Shown here piece after piece: positions 54,833 to 64,000 of a stretch of 64,000 bases of DNA (positions within the stretch are counted from its first letter, which is position 1; every line of letters starts with the position of its first letter). Location of the stretch: the NCBI RefSeq assembly GCF_026898135.2, contig NZ_CP114035.2:2645501-2709500 (forward strand), given 5' to 3'. The translations under genes and the position numbers were made by a program. Source of the DNA: Pseudomonas fortuita (lineage in GTDB: Bacteria > Pseudomonadota > Gammaproteobacteria > Pseudomonadales > Pseudomonadaceae). Under the pieces are notes generated by a model. The model ran no database searches. It had not been told where the DNA came from and saw only the letters and a list, made by a program, of their open reading frames with translations.

Positions 54833-56303
54833 GATTCACTCTCCGGCCTTTGGGTTCGTAATCGATGCTGATTTCGTGATCCAGGTGCAAGGCCACCTTG
54901 GCACCCGGCGGGACGTAGATGGCGGCAAACGCTTCGCCGTAGAGCTTGTTGACCCAGTCACGAATGTCGCCGATGCCACCGCTGATGACCGAGTTCAGTG
55001 CGCTGTTGCCACTGTTCTGACTCAGCCCCAAGCTGCCGCTGGCCGAGTTGATGAAGGAGGTGTTGGTCTGTTCGCTGCCCAGCGCTGCTGCAAATCCAGC
55101 GCCGGCAGCGGTGATCAGGCTCTGGCTGCCGAGGTACTGCTGGGCGTTGGAGCGACGCTCGCCGGCGATGCAGGGAATGCCGTAAGGGTCGGAGATGTAG
55201 CCGAGGCCGCCGCGGATCTTTTCGGTGTCCGAGGTCTGGGTGCTGGCGCGGTTGCGGCTGATCACCTTCTGCGGCTGCGGCACCGTGCGGACGGTGCCGT
55301 CGCTGAAGACAAAGGTGAGCGACTCGACCTGGCCGCGCACGCAGGACAAGGTCCAGTCGCCGGCCGCGGTACCGCTCATGACCGCGCCGACCACGTCCGG
55401 TAGATCGATGCCGTTGGCGGTGAGGTTGTCCGGTCCCACCAGTACCTTGAACGGGTAGGGATCATTCACCGTGCCGTCCACCGGCACGCGGCCAATCAGC
55501 GCGGTCATAGCGATCGAGCCCATCAGGGTCGAGTTCTCCGGGATGGTGTAGAGGGGCTTGGCACCCTCGGCCCGGTCCTGAGTGCCTTCCAGGTCGTGCT
55601 CGCCTTTGGCCACGGCACGGAGATGGTCTTGGCCGCGGTCAATCGCGTTGTTGTCTAGGCCATGCAGGTCTTTGAATTTCGACGTCAGCGACGACAACGG
55701 TCCCTCAGCTTTGCTGGTGCCCTCCTGGCCGGCACGGGCATTCGATGGCTCGATCCACTGCACCGCATCCGCCGGCAGTTGTGCCCCGGAGAATTGTTGC
55801 TCGTCACCCGGCTCGAGACCGAAGCCCACAGGTATTTCGGACTTCGCGGGCGGCTTGTTGGTGAGTTGGTCCTTGAGCCGGGACAGCAAACCCTGGGTCT
55901 CGCGGTGCTGTTGCTCGGCCTTCTGCCGGGCATCGTTGGCCTGTTGGCGCTGCTCGGTGACCTGCTGGGTGACACTGCTCAGCGTGCTCTGAATGCGGCT
56001 GTCGATGTTGCCTTCGCGCGTGCGCAGGCGGTTGTTCTCGGTCTGCAGCGTCTCGTTACCTTTCTTCAGTGACAGCATCTCGCTGCGCATCGCCTTGACC
56101 TGGCCAATCAGCGTGGCCACGGTGTCGCGCGGCGTGTCGCCAGCAATGCCGAGGGCCTTGGCCTGGTCCGGGCTGAGTGCGGTGTTTTCGGGATCATGGG
56201 CAGGTTGACCATCCGGCGCCGCCACCCAGGATTTGCCGATGATCAGCACAATTCCCAGCAGGACCGCCGGTACCAGCCATTTCAGCAAACCGTTAGCTTT
56301 CAT
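54795..56303 (-). CDS. Integrating conjugative element protein, PFL_4705 (TIGR03752) family
   Basis: A 502-residue TraB/VirB10-like protein that bridges inner and outer membranes. A short cytoplasmic start, one membrane helix (LLKWLVPAVLLGIVLIIG), a coiled coil (ALGIAGDTPRDTVATLIGQ onward, with QTENNRLRTREGNID and QQANDARQKAEQQHRE) and a C-terminal beta-domain (PENSTLMGSIAMTALIGRVP and YVPPGAKVALHLDHEISI) appear in order. All family parts are present. Confidence 0.92.
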   Translation of the reverse strand: MKANGLLKWLVPAVLLGIVLIIGKSWVAAPDGQPAHDPENTALSPDQAKALGIAGDTPRDTVATLIGQVKAMRSEMLSLKKGNETLQTENNRLRTREGNIDSRIQSTLSSVTQQVTEQRQQANDARQKAEQQHRETQGLLSRLKDQLTNKPPAKSEIPVGFGLEPGDEQQFSGAQLPADAVQWIEPSNARAGQEGTSKAEGPLSSLTSKFKDLHGLDNNAIDRGQDHLRAVAKGEHDLEGTQDRAEGAKPLYTIPENSTLMGSIAMTALIGRVPVDGTVNDPYPFKVLVGPDNLTANGIDLPDVVGAVMSGTAAGDWTLSCVRGQVESLTFVFSDGTVRTVPQPQKVISRNRASTQTSDTEKIRGGLGYISDPYGIPCIAGERRSNAQQYLGSQSLITAAGAGFAAALGSEQTNTSFINSASGSLGLSQNSGNSALNSVISGGIGDIRDWVNKLYGEAFAAIYVPPGAKVALHLDHEISIDYEPKGRRVNHESPPVSVLDLD

Positions 56304-57102
56304 GATCGGCAGCCTCCGGCGCTGGCGGTGGCAACAACAGCGCGTGCCTCAGGTCGCCGCCGCGGGTGACGAGGTACGCCACGGTGGTGTCTTCAGGTGT
56401 GCCAGCGTGCCCCAGGTATTCGTGCTGGAAGGTGGCGGCATACAGCGTGGCCTGCAGGTGCCGCGGGTCCAGCTTGACCTTGGCCGACCCACGGTTGACG
56501 ATCTTCACCGCCGTCACCCAATAGTCGCCCAGCCGCCAGGCGGCGAGCCCCTTTATGGATACGTGCTCGGTCGGCAGCAGTGTGCTGAACCCTGAGGACT
56601 CGTCCAGCGGGACTCGACGCACACCGGGCAAGGGCGCCACGGTGCGCAGCGGCGCATAGAGGTTCTGCGCCGCGTAGCGAGTCAGCACCACCGGTACCGG
56701 CGTCGCTGCGGGGGCTGCATCCTTCGCGGTTTCCTCGTCCGGGGCCTGAGTCTGGGCAACGATCTTGACCGCCTCCAGCGACTCATTACCTTCGAGCGCT
56801 TCGATGTCGATCAGGATGATGTCCCCCGACTTCACCGACTGCAATTGGAGGCGGGTAGGAGGGAGGGCTTCCGACGCACGCAGGTACACCGTGCCGCCGA
56901 CTGACTGCACACGCAGCTTGCTGGTGATCGCGCTGGGTAGCCCGACGCGAACATCCTCATCCAGCATCAGGATACGTTCCTGACCCACCGTCAGCGGCAC
57001 GGCCAGCGGCAGGCGGTCCCAGTATTTGACCTCGACGGCGGCTGCGGCTGAACACCACCCGGCCACCGACACCAGCATCAAGATCAAGAAACGCATCATC
57101 AT
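56293..57102 (-). CDS. TIGR03749 (PFL_4704) family ICE protein
   Basis: A 269-residue TraK/VirB9-like secretin-type protein. Signal peptide (FLILMLVSVAGWCSAAAA), mature start VEVKYWDRLPLAVPLTVG, then GGTVYLRASEALPPTRLQ. ATG 57102 has an ATGA overlap with the TIGR03746 gene stop; the end overlaps the TIGR03752 gene by 11 bp. Confidence 0.9.
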   Translation of the reverse strand: MMMRFLILMLVSVAGWCSAAAAVEVKYWDRLPLAVPLTVGQERILMLDEDVRVGLPSAITSKLRVQSVGGTVYLRASEALPPTRLQLQSVKSGDIILIDIEALEGNESLEAVKIVAQTQAPDEETAKDAAPAATPVPVVLTRYAAQNLYAPLRTVAPLPGVRRVPLDESSGFSTLLPTEHVSIKGLAAWRLGDYWVTAVKIVNRGSAKVKLDPRHLQATLYAATFQHEYLGHAGTPEDTTVAYLVTRGGDLRHALLLPPPAPEAADHES

Positions 57103-57737
57103 GCACCTCCAGGCAGCGTCAGCTTCTGCGGTGTGCCTTCGTAGCAGTCCAGGGCCAGGCCCCATTTGTTGTGCTCGGGGTCGACGTCGAAGCGCACTAC
57201 GCGTAGCGGATAGCGCACGACGACGCGCTTCACCGGTTCGGCGGCGTAGTACTCGTCGGCATTGAGGTCGAGCTTGACCAGCCAGCTGTGCTTATCCAGC
57301 TGCTTTACCCGCAGGTCGGGGTCATCGCTGTAGCCACGACCCAGCACCTCGTACACGCCGCGCACGCGGCCACGTAGTTCGCCGGCTGCCTTGCGGTACT
57401 CGAAGTCGCCATCGAAAAACGTCTTGCAAGCGGGTGTCAGGTAGGGCTGCAGGGCGAAGATCGCGCGGTGGTAGTCGACCTCGCCGTCGGTGGGCCAACG
57501 GTTAAGCTGGCCGAAGATGTACAGGGCAAAGGCGTAGATGTTTTCCGGCGGCACATCCCACCATTTGCGCGTGCTGCCGGAGCGCAAGTCCGGTGGTACG
57601 TGAATGGTCAGTTCGGATGGTGCGGACTGCCAGCCATACCAGAGTCCGGTGCACAGCAGCGCCAGCACGGCCACGGCCAGGCGCAGGCTGAGAATGTGCG
57701 CCTGCTGCGCATCCACCTTGTTGCGGAAGCGGCTCAT
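57099..57737 (-). CDS. TIGR03746 (PFL_4703) family ICE protein
   Basis: A 212-residue TraE/VirB5-8-like inner-membrane protein. Helix LRLAVAVLALLCTGLWYGW near the N-terminus, then VPPENIYAFALYIFGQLNRW and AIFALQPYLTPACKTFFDGD. The start at 57737 gives MSRFRNKVDAQQAHIL; the 98-codon extension upstream lies in the neighbouring gene. Its stop overlaps the TIGR03749 start. Confidence 0.92.
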   Translation of the reverse strand: MSRFRNKVDAQQAHILSLRLAVAVLALLCTGLWYGWQSAPSELTIHVPPDLRSGSTRKWWDVPPENIYAFALYIFGQLNRWPTDGEVDYHRAIFALQPYLTPACKTFFDGDFEYRKAAGELRGRVRGVYEVLGRGYSDDPDLRVKQLDKHSWLVKLDLNADEYYAAEPVKRVVVRYPLRVVRFDVDPEHNKWGLALDCYEGTPQKLTLPGGA

Positions 57738-58135
57738 GGGGTGGGCCTCGCAGGTCGGCGCGTACGGCGGACCGTCCACGGGCCGGAGTGTAGGATCAGG
57801 TAGTGACTGCTGATGCCCCAGTGCACAGCCAGCTGCCACTGCAGGCGTCGGTACAGCCAAGTTTCTGGACGAGCACGCTTGGCCCGGCGCAGCAACTTGC
57901 CGCCACCGAGCAGCACCAGCGCCATGCACAGGAACATGCAGGTGGGGAGGGTGGCGATGGAGGCGGTGGCCACCGCCAGCGGTGCGCCGAGAATCAGGCC
58001 TAGTACGGCACCGACGATCAGCGCGACCCACATCTCGTCGTTGGTGAGGCCGCGCAGGACGGCTGGGTCGCGGTTGAGGCGTTCCGGCAGGAAGGTCAGC
58101 GTGCCGTCTGGGAGAGTGGCAGGGACGTCGGACAT
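57734..58135 (-). CDS. TIGR03750 family conjugal transfer protein
   Basis: A 133-residue protein with two membrane helices (MWVALIVGAVLGLILGAPL and TLPTCMFLCMALVLLGGG) in TraL-like layout and C-terminal GPWTVRRTRR. ATGA overlaps the TIGR03746 gene. Predicted T4SS inner-membrane part. Confidence 0.9.
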   Translation of the reverse strand: MSDVPATLPDGTLTFLPERLNRDPAVLRGLTNDEMWVALIVGAVLGLILGAPLAVATASIATLPTCMFLCMALVLLGGGKLLRRAKRARPETWLYRRLQWQLAVHWGISSHYLILHSGPWTVRRTRRPARPTP

Positions 58136-58142
58136 GGCAACC

Positions 58143-58520
58143 TCACAGGATCGTCGCAGCTTTGGTGAGGAACCACAGGATCACCACCACCAGCAGCGCG
58201 CCGACGCCGACCACGGCGCCGAGGTCCTTCCAGGTCTTGCGCTGGTTTTGCACGTCGGCGTAGACGGTGAGCGAATGCCAAGCCACGCCCAGGAAGGCGA
58301 GGGTGGCGATCAACAGACCGAGCAGGATGCCGCCGTCATAGGCGTAGTTCTTGATGGTGTCGATCAGGCCTGAGCCCTCGCCGCGGGAGGGGGCTTCCAT
58401 GGTCGGCAGATCAGCCCTGGCCAGCGTCGAGCTCAGCAACACCGAGCCGCCGAACAGGGCTTTTGTATAGATAGCTCGCAGCCGGAGCAGCGGAAGGAGG
58501 CAGTGACGGGAGAGTTTCAT
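58143..58520 (-). CDS. TIGR03745 family ICE membrane protein
   Basis: A 125-residue pilin-type membrane protein. Signal-like N-terminus (LRAIYTKALFGGSVLLSSTL), then two membrane helices (GGILLGLLIATLAFLGVAWH and VGVGALLVVVILWFL). The conserved AYDGGILLGL segment identifies the family. It lies 7 bp upstream of the TIGR03750 gene. Confidence 0.9.
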   Translation of the reverse strand: MKLSRHCLLPLLRLRAIYTKALFGGSVLLSSTLARADLPTMEAPSRGEGSGLIDTIKNYAYDGGILLGLLIATLAFLGVAWHSLTVYADVQNQRKTWKDLGAVVGVGALLVVVILWFLTKAATIL

Positions 58521-58535
58521 GGCAGGGTCTCCAGA

Positions 58536-58775
58536 CTACGACAGCATGAAAAACATCAGCACGATCAGGGCTAGGGCCAGACGCAGCGTGCTGCCGCCGA
58601 GCGCACCGAAATTGAGATTGCCGGCCGCCCAACCGCGGTAGCCGGTCCACAGTGCCCAGGTGCACCAGAGCAACGCCAACACCAGCACCGAGGAGCGCCA
58701 CAGCACCGAACTGAGTTGCGGGGCAAAGCCGGCCACGGCCGAGAACGCGCTGAGTTGAGCGTCAGTCATGCTCAT
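58536..58775 (-). CDS. TIGR03758 (PFL_4701) family ICE protein
   Basis: A 79-residue membrane protein (MSMTDAQLSAFSAVAGF, then SSVLWRSSVLVLALLWCTWA and LRLALALIVLMFFMLS). It belongs to the pilin-like part of the operon. ATG 58775 overlaps the RAQPRD gene end; an ATG two codons later is equally possible. Confidence 0.82.
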   Translation of the reverse strand: MSMTDAQLSAFSAVAGFAPQLSSVLWRSSVLVLALLWCTWALWTGYRGWAAGNLNFGALGGSTLRLALALIVLMFFMLS

Positions 58776-59097
58776 CGGAGGGGCTCGAGTGAGGCGCATC
58801 AACTCGATACTGACCGGTCATTTCGACCTGGTCAGCTGGCTGAGCGCGGGAGGGCGACAAGTATTTATGGATGCCTTCACGTATTCGTTCGAGGTCCGCC
58901 GTAAACCTCGGATAGTCGAAGCGATAGCGCGTTCCTGCGGCGTCGTCTGAGCCGCTTTCGGCACGATCGGCCAACTGTTCGATGGCAGTGAACTGTCGTT
59001 GCACGAGTCCCAGATCTGAGCGCTCGCGACTTTCCTGTGCGACAGCCGGAAGTGCTGCCAGACAAATCAAAAGCGACGGGAAGGCATATGTCCTCAT
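58762..59097 (-). CDS. RAQPRD family ICE protein
   Basis: A 111-residue exported protein: signal peptide (YAFPSLLICLAALPAVAQE), a helical body (LVQRQFTAIEQLADRAESG) and the RAQPxD motif (SRAQPAD) that names the family. It is the first gene of the T4SS operon seen here. TIGR03747 and traD, normally upstream, are absent. Confidence 0.88.
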   Translation of the reverse strand: MRTYAFPSLLICLAALPAVAQESRERSDLGLVQRQFTAIEQLADRAESGSDDAAGTRYRFDYPRFTADLERIREGIHKYLSPSRAQPADQVEMTGQYRVDAPHSSPSDEHD

Positions 59098-59306
59098 GGC
59101 GGGCTCCAGAGCGGTCTCTGGTCGTCACCATTACTGCGCGGGGGAGTTGACGCACGAGTTAAAAGGATTCTCGGCGTTTCGTTTTCTGGCGAGGTTGGGC
59201 AGGGAGCGGGGTGAGCCTGAAGTTAAGGCATTGAGGGAGGATGAGAACCTGCTGGTGCTGAGGTCTTACGAGTGCTGCAGCGAGCACCTGAACGGCTAGC
59301 CAGGCA

Positions 59307-59726
59307 TTACTCGGAGAATGACAGCTCCGCCTGAAGTGCGCACGGTGCGCGCGAAGGCATTTTCGTTCGGGGATTGCGTGAGTTGGCCGGCAAAGCAGTC
59401 TCAGCTAGATCATCCCCCAGTGTGGCCTGTAGTCCAGGAATTCGACCCTCTGACTCAAGTGCTCGAATCTCGCTCCTAGTCCTGACGATCAGCTCATTTG
59501 CCGTCTGCCCTGTATCCTCGCTCAGCGTCAAAGCCACCAGCGTCAAGGGACTCACTTCCAATCGCTCGCTAAGCTTCTCAAGTTTGTCCAGCGTGAGGCT
59601 CGATCTACCGGATTCGAGCTTGGACAAGTAGGTGCGGCTGGTCGTGTCGGCAAATCCGCGTTGGGTGATGTTGCGGTGACTGCGTAGTACTCGAAGCACG
59701 TTAGCGAACGATGACTTTAGTGTCAT
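59307..59726 (-). CDS. XRE family transcriptional regulator
   Basis: A 139-residue protein with an N-terminal helix-turn-helix (ITQRGFADTTSRTYLSKLES, then GRSSLTLDKLEKLSERLEV) and a charged C-terminal region of unknown type. ATG 59726 gives MTLKSSFANVLRVLRSHR, the normal XRE start; 42 more codons upstream are open but lack family support. It may be an ICE regulator or belong to the adjacent ClC gene; the operator is not seen. Confidence 0.82.
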   Translation of the reverse strand: MTLKSSFANVLRVLRSHRNITQRGFADTTSRTYLSKLESGRSSLTLDKLEKLSERLEVSPLTLVALTLSEDTGQTANELIVRTRSEIRALESEGRIPGLQATLGDDLAETALPANSRNPRTKMPSRAPCALQAELSFSE

Positions 59727-59922
59727 TGAGTTACCTAAGACATAAGGCAGGTATAGCGACCTTGTCGTCTCATCGACGTTGATTGGCGCAAATGACTGGA
59801 CGCGACCGTTGCAACGAGCATTCTTGGCTTGTGGCAGATCGGCCCTCAACAACCTGCGTCATTGAACTACTTGGGTGAGCAATTGAAGTCGCCCCCCGGT
59901 TACAGCGTCATGTCTACGCGAT

Positions 59923-61281
59923 TCACGGTTTTTCGTTAAGCTGAATTTGCGTAACGGTGCCGTCGTTCGATTCTCGTCCGGACGCGTGCAGTTTGTCGAT
60001 AATTTGTCGCGCGAGTGCATGGTAGAGCGAGACAGGTGAAATCCAGCCCGAGATGGCGGTAGCCATCAGTGTGGTCGCGAGCATGGGTATGGCAAGGTCG
60101 GGGCTGTGGGTCAGTTCGAGGACTATGACGGAGGCAGTGAGCGGTGAGCGTGTCACGCCGGCCAGATAGGCCCCCATACCCAGCAATGCACATGCTTGCG
60201 GGTCAACATCGGGTATCAACGACAGCAGTGGCGCGAACGCCGCGCCTATGCTCAGCGAAGGTGAAAACAGCCCGCCAGGAATACCGGAGAGGTAGGACAC
60301 GACGTTGGCCAGAAATTTCCACAGCAAAAAACTTGGATCGGTGACGGGTTGTGCCCCAAGCAGGGCGCGCGTTTCTTCATATCCGGTACCGAACACGTGA
60401 TTGCCGGAAACCAACCCCAGTATTGCTAGAGTAAAGCCGCAGAGGGCCGCGAAACGGACTGGATATCGACTGCGCAGCCCGCAGACACGGCCGAGGATGC
60501 CGTGATCGGTGGGCAGCACCAGCTTCGCGTAAAAACCTCCCAGCAACCCGCCCAGTGCTGCGCATGCAGGGACCACGCTCCAACCCCATCCAGTTGGCAT
60601 CCGTCCACCGATTTCGCCAAAGTAGGCGTAGTGTCCCATCAGGCCCAGTGTCACGACGCCGCCAATCAGCACTGCCGTTAGCACCAGTCCGCTGAAACGT
60701 TGCTCAAACGTGCGGCTCAATTCCTCAATGGCAAAGACCACCCCGGCCAATGGCGTGTTGAAGGCTGCGGCAATGCCTGCGGCGCCGCCGGCGAGGATCA
60801 GTCCAGCGATCGTGCGTCGCCCATGTAGGCCCAGCTGGCGGCCGAAGGCATACAAAACGGCGGCCCCGATATGAACGGTTGGGCCTTCCCGTCCTACCGA
60901 GCCCCCAACTAGGAGTGCACCGAGGGTCAGGCTCATGCGTGCAGCGGCGACTGGCAGTGAAAGCAATCTGGCTCGTAAACGGCGGGAGGGCATTTCAAGG
61001 GCGGCGATGACTTGGGGAATGCCGCTGCCTTTGGCATTTTCAAACCAGCGCTGTGTCAGCCACGCCAGCAGCGCGAAACCGAAGGGCGTGATCAGCAACG
61101 GGGACCAAGGCGCCCATTCAAGCAAGCACCTGAACGACGCGAACGCGGCGTCGGCCAGCCACGCGAATGCCAACGCCGTCAGCCCGACCAGAAGTGCGCC
61201 GATCCAGAATGCCAGGCGTTGTCGCCATTCTCGCCAGTATGAAGTGCTGGAAGAAGGGGTGGCGGTTTTCAAATCGGCCAT
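59923..61281 (-). CDS. ClC family chloride channel/transporter
   Basis: A 452-residue membrane protein with the ClC motifs GSGIPQVIAAL, GSVGREGPTVHIGAA (gating Glu present) and GGLFSPSLSIGAAF, and about 12 or more hydrophobic helices. It should move chloride, in bacteria usually in exchange for protons, and supports acid or ionic stress resistance. It forms a minus-strand pair with the NhaA gene 131 bp upstream. Confidence 0.92.
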   Translation of the reverse strand: MADLKTATPSSSTSYWREWRQRLAFWIGALLVGLTALAFAWLADAAFASFRCLLEWAPWSPLLITPFGFALLAWLTQRWFENAKGSGIPQVIAALEMPSRRLRARLLSLPVAAARMSLTLGALLVGGSVGREGPTVHIGAAVLYAFGRQLGLHGRRTIAGLILAGGAAGIAAAFNTPLAGVVFAIEELSRTFEQRFSGLVLTAVLIGGVVTLGLMGHYAYFGEIGGRMPTGWGWSVVPACAALGGLLGGFYAKLVLPTDHGILGRVCGLRSRYPVRFAALCGFTLAILGLVSGNHVFGTGYEETRALLGAQPVTDPSFLLWKFLANVVSYLSGIPGGLFSPSLSIGAAFAPLLSLIPDVDPQACALLGMGAYLAGVTRSPLTASVIVLELTHSPDLAIPMLATTLMATAISGWISPVSLYHALARQIIDKLHASGRESNDGTVTQIQLNEKP

Positions 61282-61412
61282 TGTTTGTCATGTGATGGGA
61301 ACAGACAGAGAGTATGGCGTGATTTGTCGAGCGGGCATACCCGACCGAGGTGGTACTCACGCACAGTCTGGCAGGCGAGTCATCTCGCATCTGCCAGACA
61401 TCCGCCGTTTTG

Positions 61413-62774
61413 TTATGACGTCGACCGGACCTCGCCAGTTGAAGAACGGTTGCGCATGGCGATTACACCCCACGTCAAACCCAGCGCTGCGGCGATGACA
61501 GAAGCGGACAGCACCCCCAATTTGGCGGCGCCGAGCGCTGCAGGATCGACGAATGCAAGGTTGGCAATGAAGATCGACATGGTAAAGCCTATGCCTGCCA
61601 AAAGACCGATCAACATGATGCCCCGCCAGTTGACTTCGGCCGGGAGTGCACACCAGCCCAATCGGACCATCAACCAGCTGACGCTGACGATTCCCAACGG
61701 TTTGCCTGCGATCAGGGCGGCGGCCACTGCCATCATTACCCAGCGTGATGTTTCGGCGGAAAGGTCAGCGCCCGACAGGCTCACCCCAGCGTTGGCCAAG
61801 GCGAACAACGGCATGATGCCAAATGCCACCCAAGGGTGCAGCAGGCCTTGTATGCGTACTACCGGAGGTACCAGTTCGCGTTGCGCTGAGCGCAGACGTT
61901 TCAACGGGTCCATCAGATCGCTGGCATCCTTCTCGGGTGCCTTGGCATTGCCCAGCAGCTCGCTGGTAAAACGGCTGACAGCATCCAGCGGACGCTCGCG
62001 CATGGGCATCGCCGTTACTGGAGTCATCAGACCTAGCACAACACCGGCAAGCGTCGGGTGAGCACCGGTCATCAGCATACCCAGCCAGGTAATGGCGCCC
62101 GGGAGGATGTAGGCCCATGCACTACCCACGCCGATTTTCTGCAATCCCATGACCAGCAGCAGCCCAACCGCAGCCACCGCGAAGCCGCTGTAATCGAGGC
62201 CGCCAGAGTAGAATAGGGCGATGATCAGCACTGCGATAATGTCATCGATTATCGCCAGGGCGAGCAAGAAGACGCGGACATTGGAAGGAATCGATTTGCC
62301 CAGCAGTGCCAGTACACCCACGGCAAAAGCGATGTCGGTGGCTGTTGGCACGGCCCAGCCTTGTTGTTCCTGGGGGGCATGGCCAAAACCAAGGTAAATG
62401 AGCGCAGGGACGGCCACACCGCCGATTGCCGCCGCCATCGGTAAAGCAGCTTGGCGCAGGCTGGCGAGTGCGCCTTCATGAATCTCACGACGGATCTCCA
62501 TGCCTACGACCAGGAAGAAGATGGTCATCAAGCCATCGTTGATCCAGAAATGCAGGGATTTGGCGTAGATCACCGAACCGATGCCGAGTGTCAGCGGGGT
62601 GTGCCAAAGATGCTCATAACTTTCCGCCGCCGGGGAATTCGCCCAGACCAGCGCGGCGAGTGCGGCCACGAGAAGGACAATGCCGCTGACGGCTTCGATA
62701 TGAAGAAAGCGTTCAAAGTTGGCAAAGGCCCGTTCGGCCAATTCCTGGGCTCGAGGTAATTCTTTCTGGGGCAT
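61413..62774 (-). CDS. nhaA: Na+/H+ antiporter NhaA
   Basis: A 453-residue antiporter that exports Na+ in exchange for protons. The paired acidic residues of the ion site are in [19 protein letters not shown], and [20 protein letters not shown] and [20 protein letters not shown] match the family. The start at 62774 gives [18 protein letters not shown]; the 19 codons upstream are not conserved. A slightly extended loop ([17 protein letters not shown] region) separates the halves. Confidence 0.94.
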   Translation of the reverse strand: MPQKELPRAQELAERAFANFERFLHIEAVSGIVLLVAALAALVWANSPAAESYEHLWHTPLTLGIGSVIYAKSLHFWINDGLMTIFFLVVGMEIRREIHEGALASLRQAALPMAAAIGGVAVPALIYLGFGHAPQEQQGWAVPTATDIAFAVGVLALLGKSIPSNVRVFLLALAIIDDIIAVLIIALFYSGGLDYSGFAVAAVGLLLVMGLQKIGVGSAWAYILPGAITWLGMLMTGAHPTLAGVVLGLMTPVTAMPMRERPLDAVSRFTSELLGNAKAPEKDASDLMDPLKRLRSAQRELVPPVVRIQGLLHPWVAFGIMPLFALANAGVSLSGADLSAETSRWVMMAVAAALIAGKPLGIVSVSWLMVRLGWCALPAEVNWRGIMLIGLLAGIGFTMSIFIANLAFVDPAALGAAKLGVLSASVIAAALGLTWGVIAMRNRSSTGEVRSTS

Positions 62775-63071
62775 AGGCGCAATGGCTCCCGCATGGCGGC
62801 CCGACCAGCGTTGTTGTTTAACCTGCCTCACTGCGCCGTGCAGCTAGCACCCGATGGCAGTCTACCCAATCATCGCGGTCAGATGAATGCTCAATTAGCG
62901 GTCAGTGGTTCAAATGGTGGGTATTTGAGATTTTTTTGCGGCGGGGGTAGGGTCTAAAGTCAACTTCGAGCGGGGAGGGGCCGCCATCAGGCACTGCATG
63001 GGCTGCTAGTCTTGGACCAAGTCGCCGTGCTCGCCCCCTGTGCTCATCGCCTTACAAGGAGAACTGCCGCA

Positions 63072-64000
63072 ATGACTGCAGCCCCGAAACCCAGGAGCAC
63101 CCTCAATCCCCCCGTTTTCTATACCAGCGCGGTTTTGATCTTTCTTCTCGTGCTGTACGCCACAGCATTCCAAGCGCATGCGCAGGCGCTGTTCGAACAC
63201 GTCCAGACCTGGATCATTACCAATGCCAGTTGGTTTTACATCCTTACCGTGGCGCTGGTCTTGATCAGTGTGGTGTTCCTGGCCGTCAGTCGTTACGGTG
63301 ATATTAAGTTAGGGCCCGATCACAGTGAGCCGGATTACCGGAAGAGCAGCTGGTTCGCCATGTTGTTTTCCGCCGGCATGGGCATCGGCTTGATGTTCTT
63401 CGGTGTGGCGGAGCCGGTGATGCATTTCACCACCCCTCCAGTGGGTGACCCTGGCACGGTCGCGGCGGCACGCGAAGCCATGAAGATCACGTTTTTCCAC
63501 TGGGGGCTGCATGCTTGGGCGATCTACGCCATTGTTGCATTGATTCTGGCTTACTTCAGCTTCCGCAATGGGCTGCCGCTGACCCTGCGCTCGGCACTTT
63601 ACCCATTGATCGGTGAACGCATCTACGGCCCGATTGGTCATGCGGTCGATATCTTCGCCATCCTCGGCACGGTGTTCGGCGTCGCGACCTCGCTGGGGTA
63701 TGGGGTACTGCAGATCAACAGCGGCTTTCACCATGTGTTCGGTCTGCCGGTCAGCCCGACGGTTCAGGTCATTCTCATTGCAGCCACGTGTGGGTTGGCA
63801 ACGCTTTCGGTGGCCAGTGGGCTGGATAAAGGCATTCGCATCCTGTCCGAGCTCAATTTGAGTCTGGCAGTGATATTGATGTTGTTCGTCCTGATCTTGG
63901 GGCCTACCGTGTTCCTGCTGCAGGCTTATGTACAGAATACCGGCGCTTACCTTTCGGACATCGTCAACAAGACCTTCAACCTCTACGCCTATGAACCGAC
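63072..64000 (+). CDS. BCCT family osmolyte transporter (choline/betaine, BetT-like), 3' end cut
   Basis: About 309 codons are visible of a family usually about 500-700 residues. The N-terminus FYTSAVLIFLLVLYATAF and the motifs SSWFAMLFSAGMGIGLMFFG, FFHWGLHAWAIYAIVALIL and GLPLTLRSALYPLIGERIYG are typical of choline/betaine transporters. It would import choline, betaine or carnitine for osmoprotection. AAGGAG lies upstream of ATG 63072. The specific osmolyte is not decidable here. Confidence 0.92.
   Translation, partial: MTAAPKPRSTLNPPVFYTSAVLIFLLVLYATAFQAHAQALFEHVQTWIITNASWFYILTVALVLISVVFLAVSRYGDIKLGPDHSEPDYRKSSWFAMLFSAGMGIGLMFFGVAEPVMHFTTPPVGDPGTVAAAREAMKITFFHWGLHAWAIYAIVALILAYFSFRNGLPLTLRSALYPLIGERIYGPIGHAVDIFAILGTVFGVATSLGYGVLQINSGFHHVFGLPVSPTVQVILIAATCGLATLSVASGLDKGIRILSELNLSLAVILMLFVLILGPTVFLLQAYVQNTGAYLSDIVNKTFNLYAYEP

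Overview
The window is a GC-rich gamma-proteobacterial chromosome segment that reads as Pseudomonas, probably of the P. putida/fluorescens kind. The reasons are the MvaT-family H-NS-like protein, the codon usage, the REP-like repeats, and a type IV secretion gene set of the PFL_47xx kind. It looks like an accessory region made of two mobile or formerly mobile blocks joined near 36.9 kb, with ion-transport genes at the right edge. All assignments come from reading the translated sequence; no database search was run.

Block 1 (1-36.3 kb) is a stress and detoxification cluster. From left to right it carries: a molybdenum aldehyde oxidoreductase operon (paoABC, paoC cut by the window start); a pyruvate oxidase-like ThDP enzyme; several small hydrophilic or low-complexity proteins; a GGDEF/EAL protein overlapping chrBA-type chromate resistance genes; a glutathione-independent formaldehyde dehydrogenase; a GH15 glucoamylase/trehalase-like enzyme; YetF and CinA family proteins; two SDR enzymes and a second zinc alcohol dehydrogenase; a cation/proton antiporter; two KGG-repeat stress proteins; a manganese catalase flanked by two DUF892 ferritin-like proteins; an OBAP-family lipoprotein; a LOV-domain hybrid histidine kinase; and a cyoABCD-type quinol oxidase without cyoE. 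The common theme is aldehyde, peroxide, metal and desiccation/osmotic stress. Signs of past rearrangement are a 29-codon fragment of a second LOV-type kinase, a DUF2188 gene cut by an amber codon and a decayed transposase.

The junction (36.3-38.4 kb) holds an IS1182-type transposase remnant, the last 24 nt of a tRNA-Ser gene with a terminator behind it (a probable attachment site), and two small tandem paralogues bracketed by REP-like repeats.

Block 2 (38.4-59.1 kb) is part of an integrative conjugative element (ICE). It opens with a low-GC two-gene cassette, an AAA ATPase with a frameshift plus a DUF4435 TOPRIM-like protein, which matches the PARIS (AriA/AriB) anti-phage architecture. It continues with a MobH relaxase, an MvaT-like protein, an ArdC antirestriction protein, a TraG-like protein and a long minus-strand T4SS operon from the RAQPRD protein to TIGR03755. 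The coupling protein TraD, TIGR03747, TIGR03759, TIGR03757 and an intact integrase are not present. Two plus-strand cargo genes, one of them a paralogue of a gene beside cyoA, interrupt the T4SS operon.

The right edge (59.3-64 kb) has an XRE regulator, a ClC chloride channel, an NhaA antiporter and the start of a BCCT (BetT-like) osmolyte transporter. Together they suggest ion and osmotic homeostasis.
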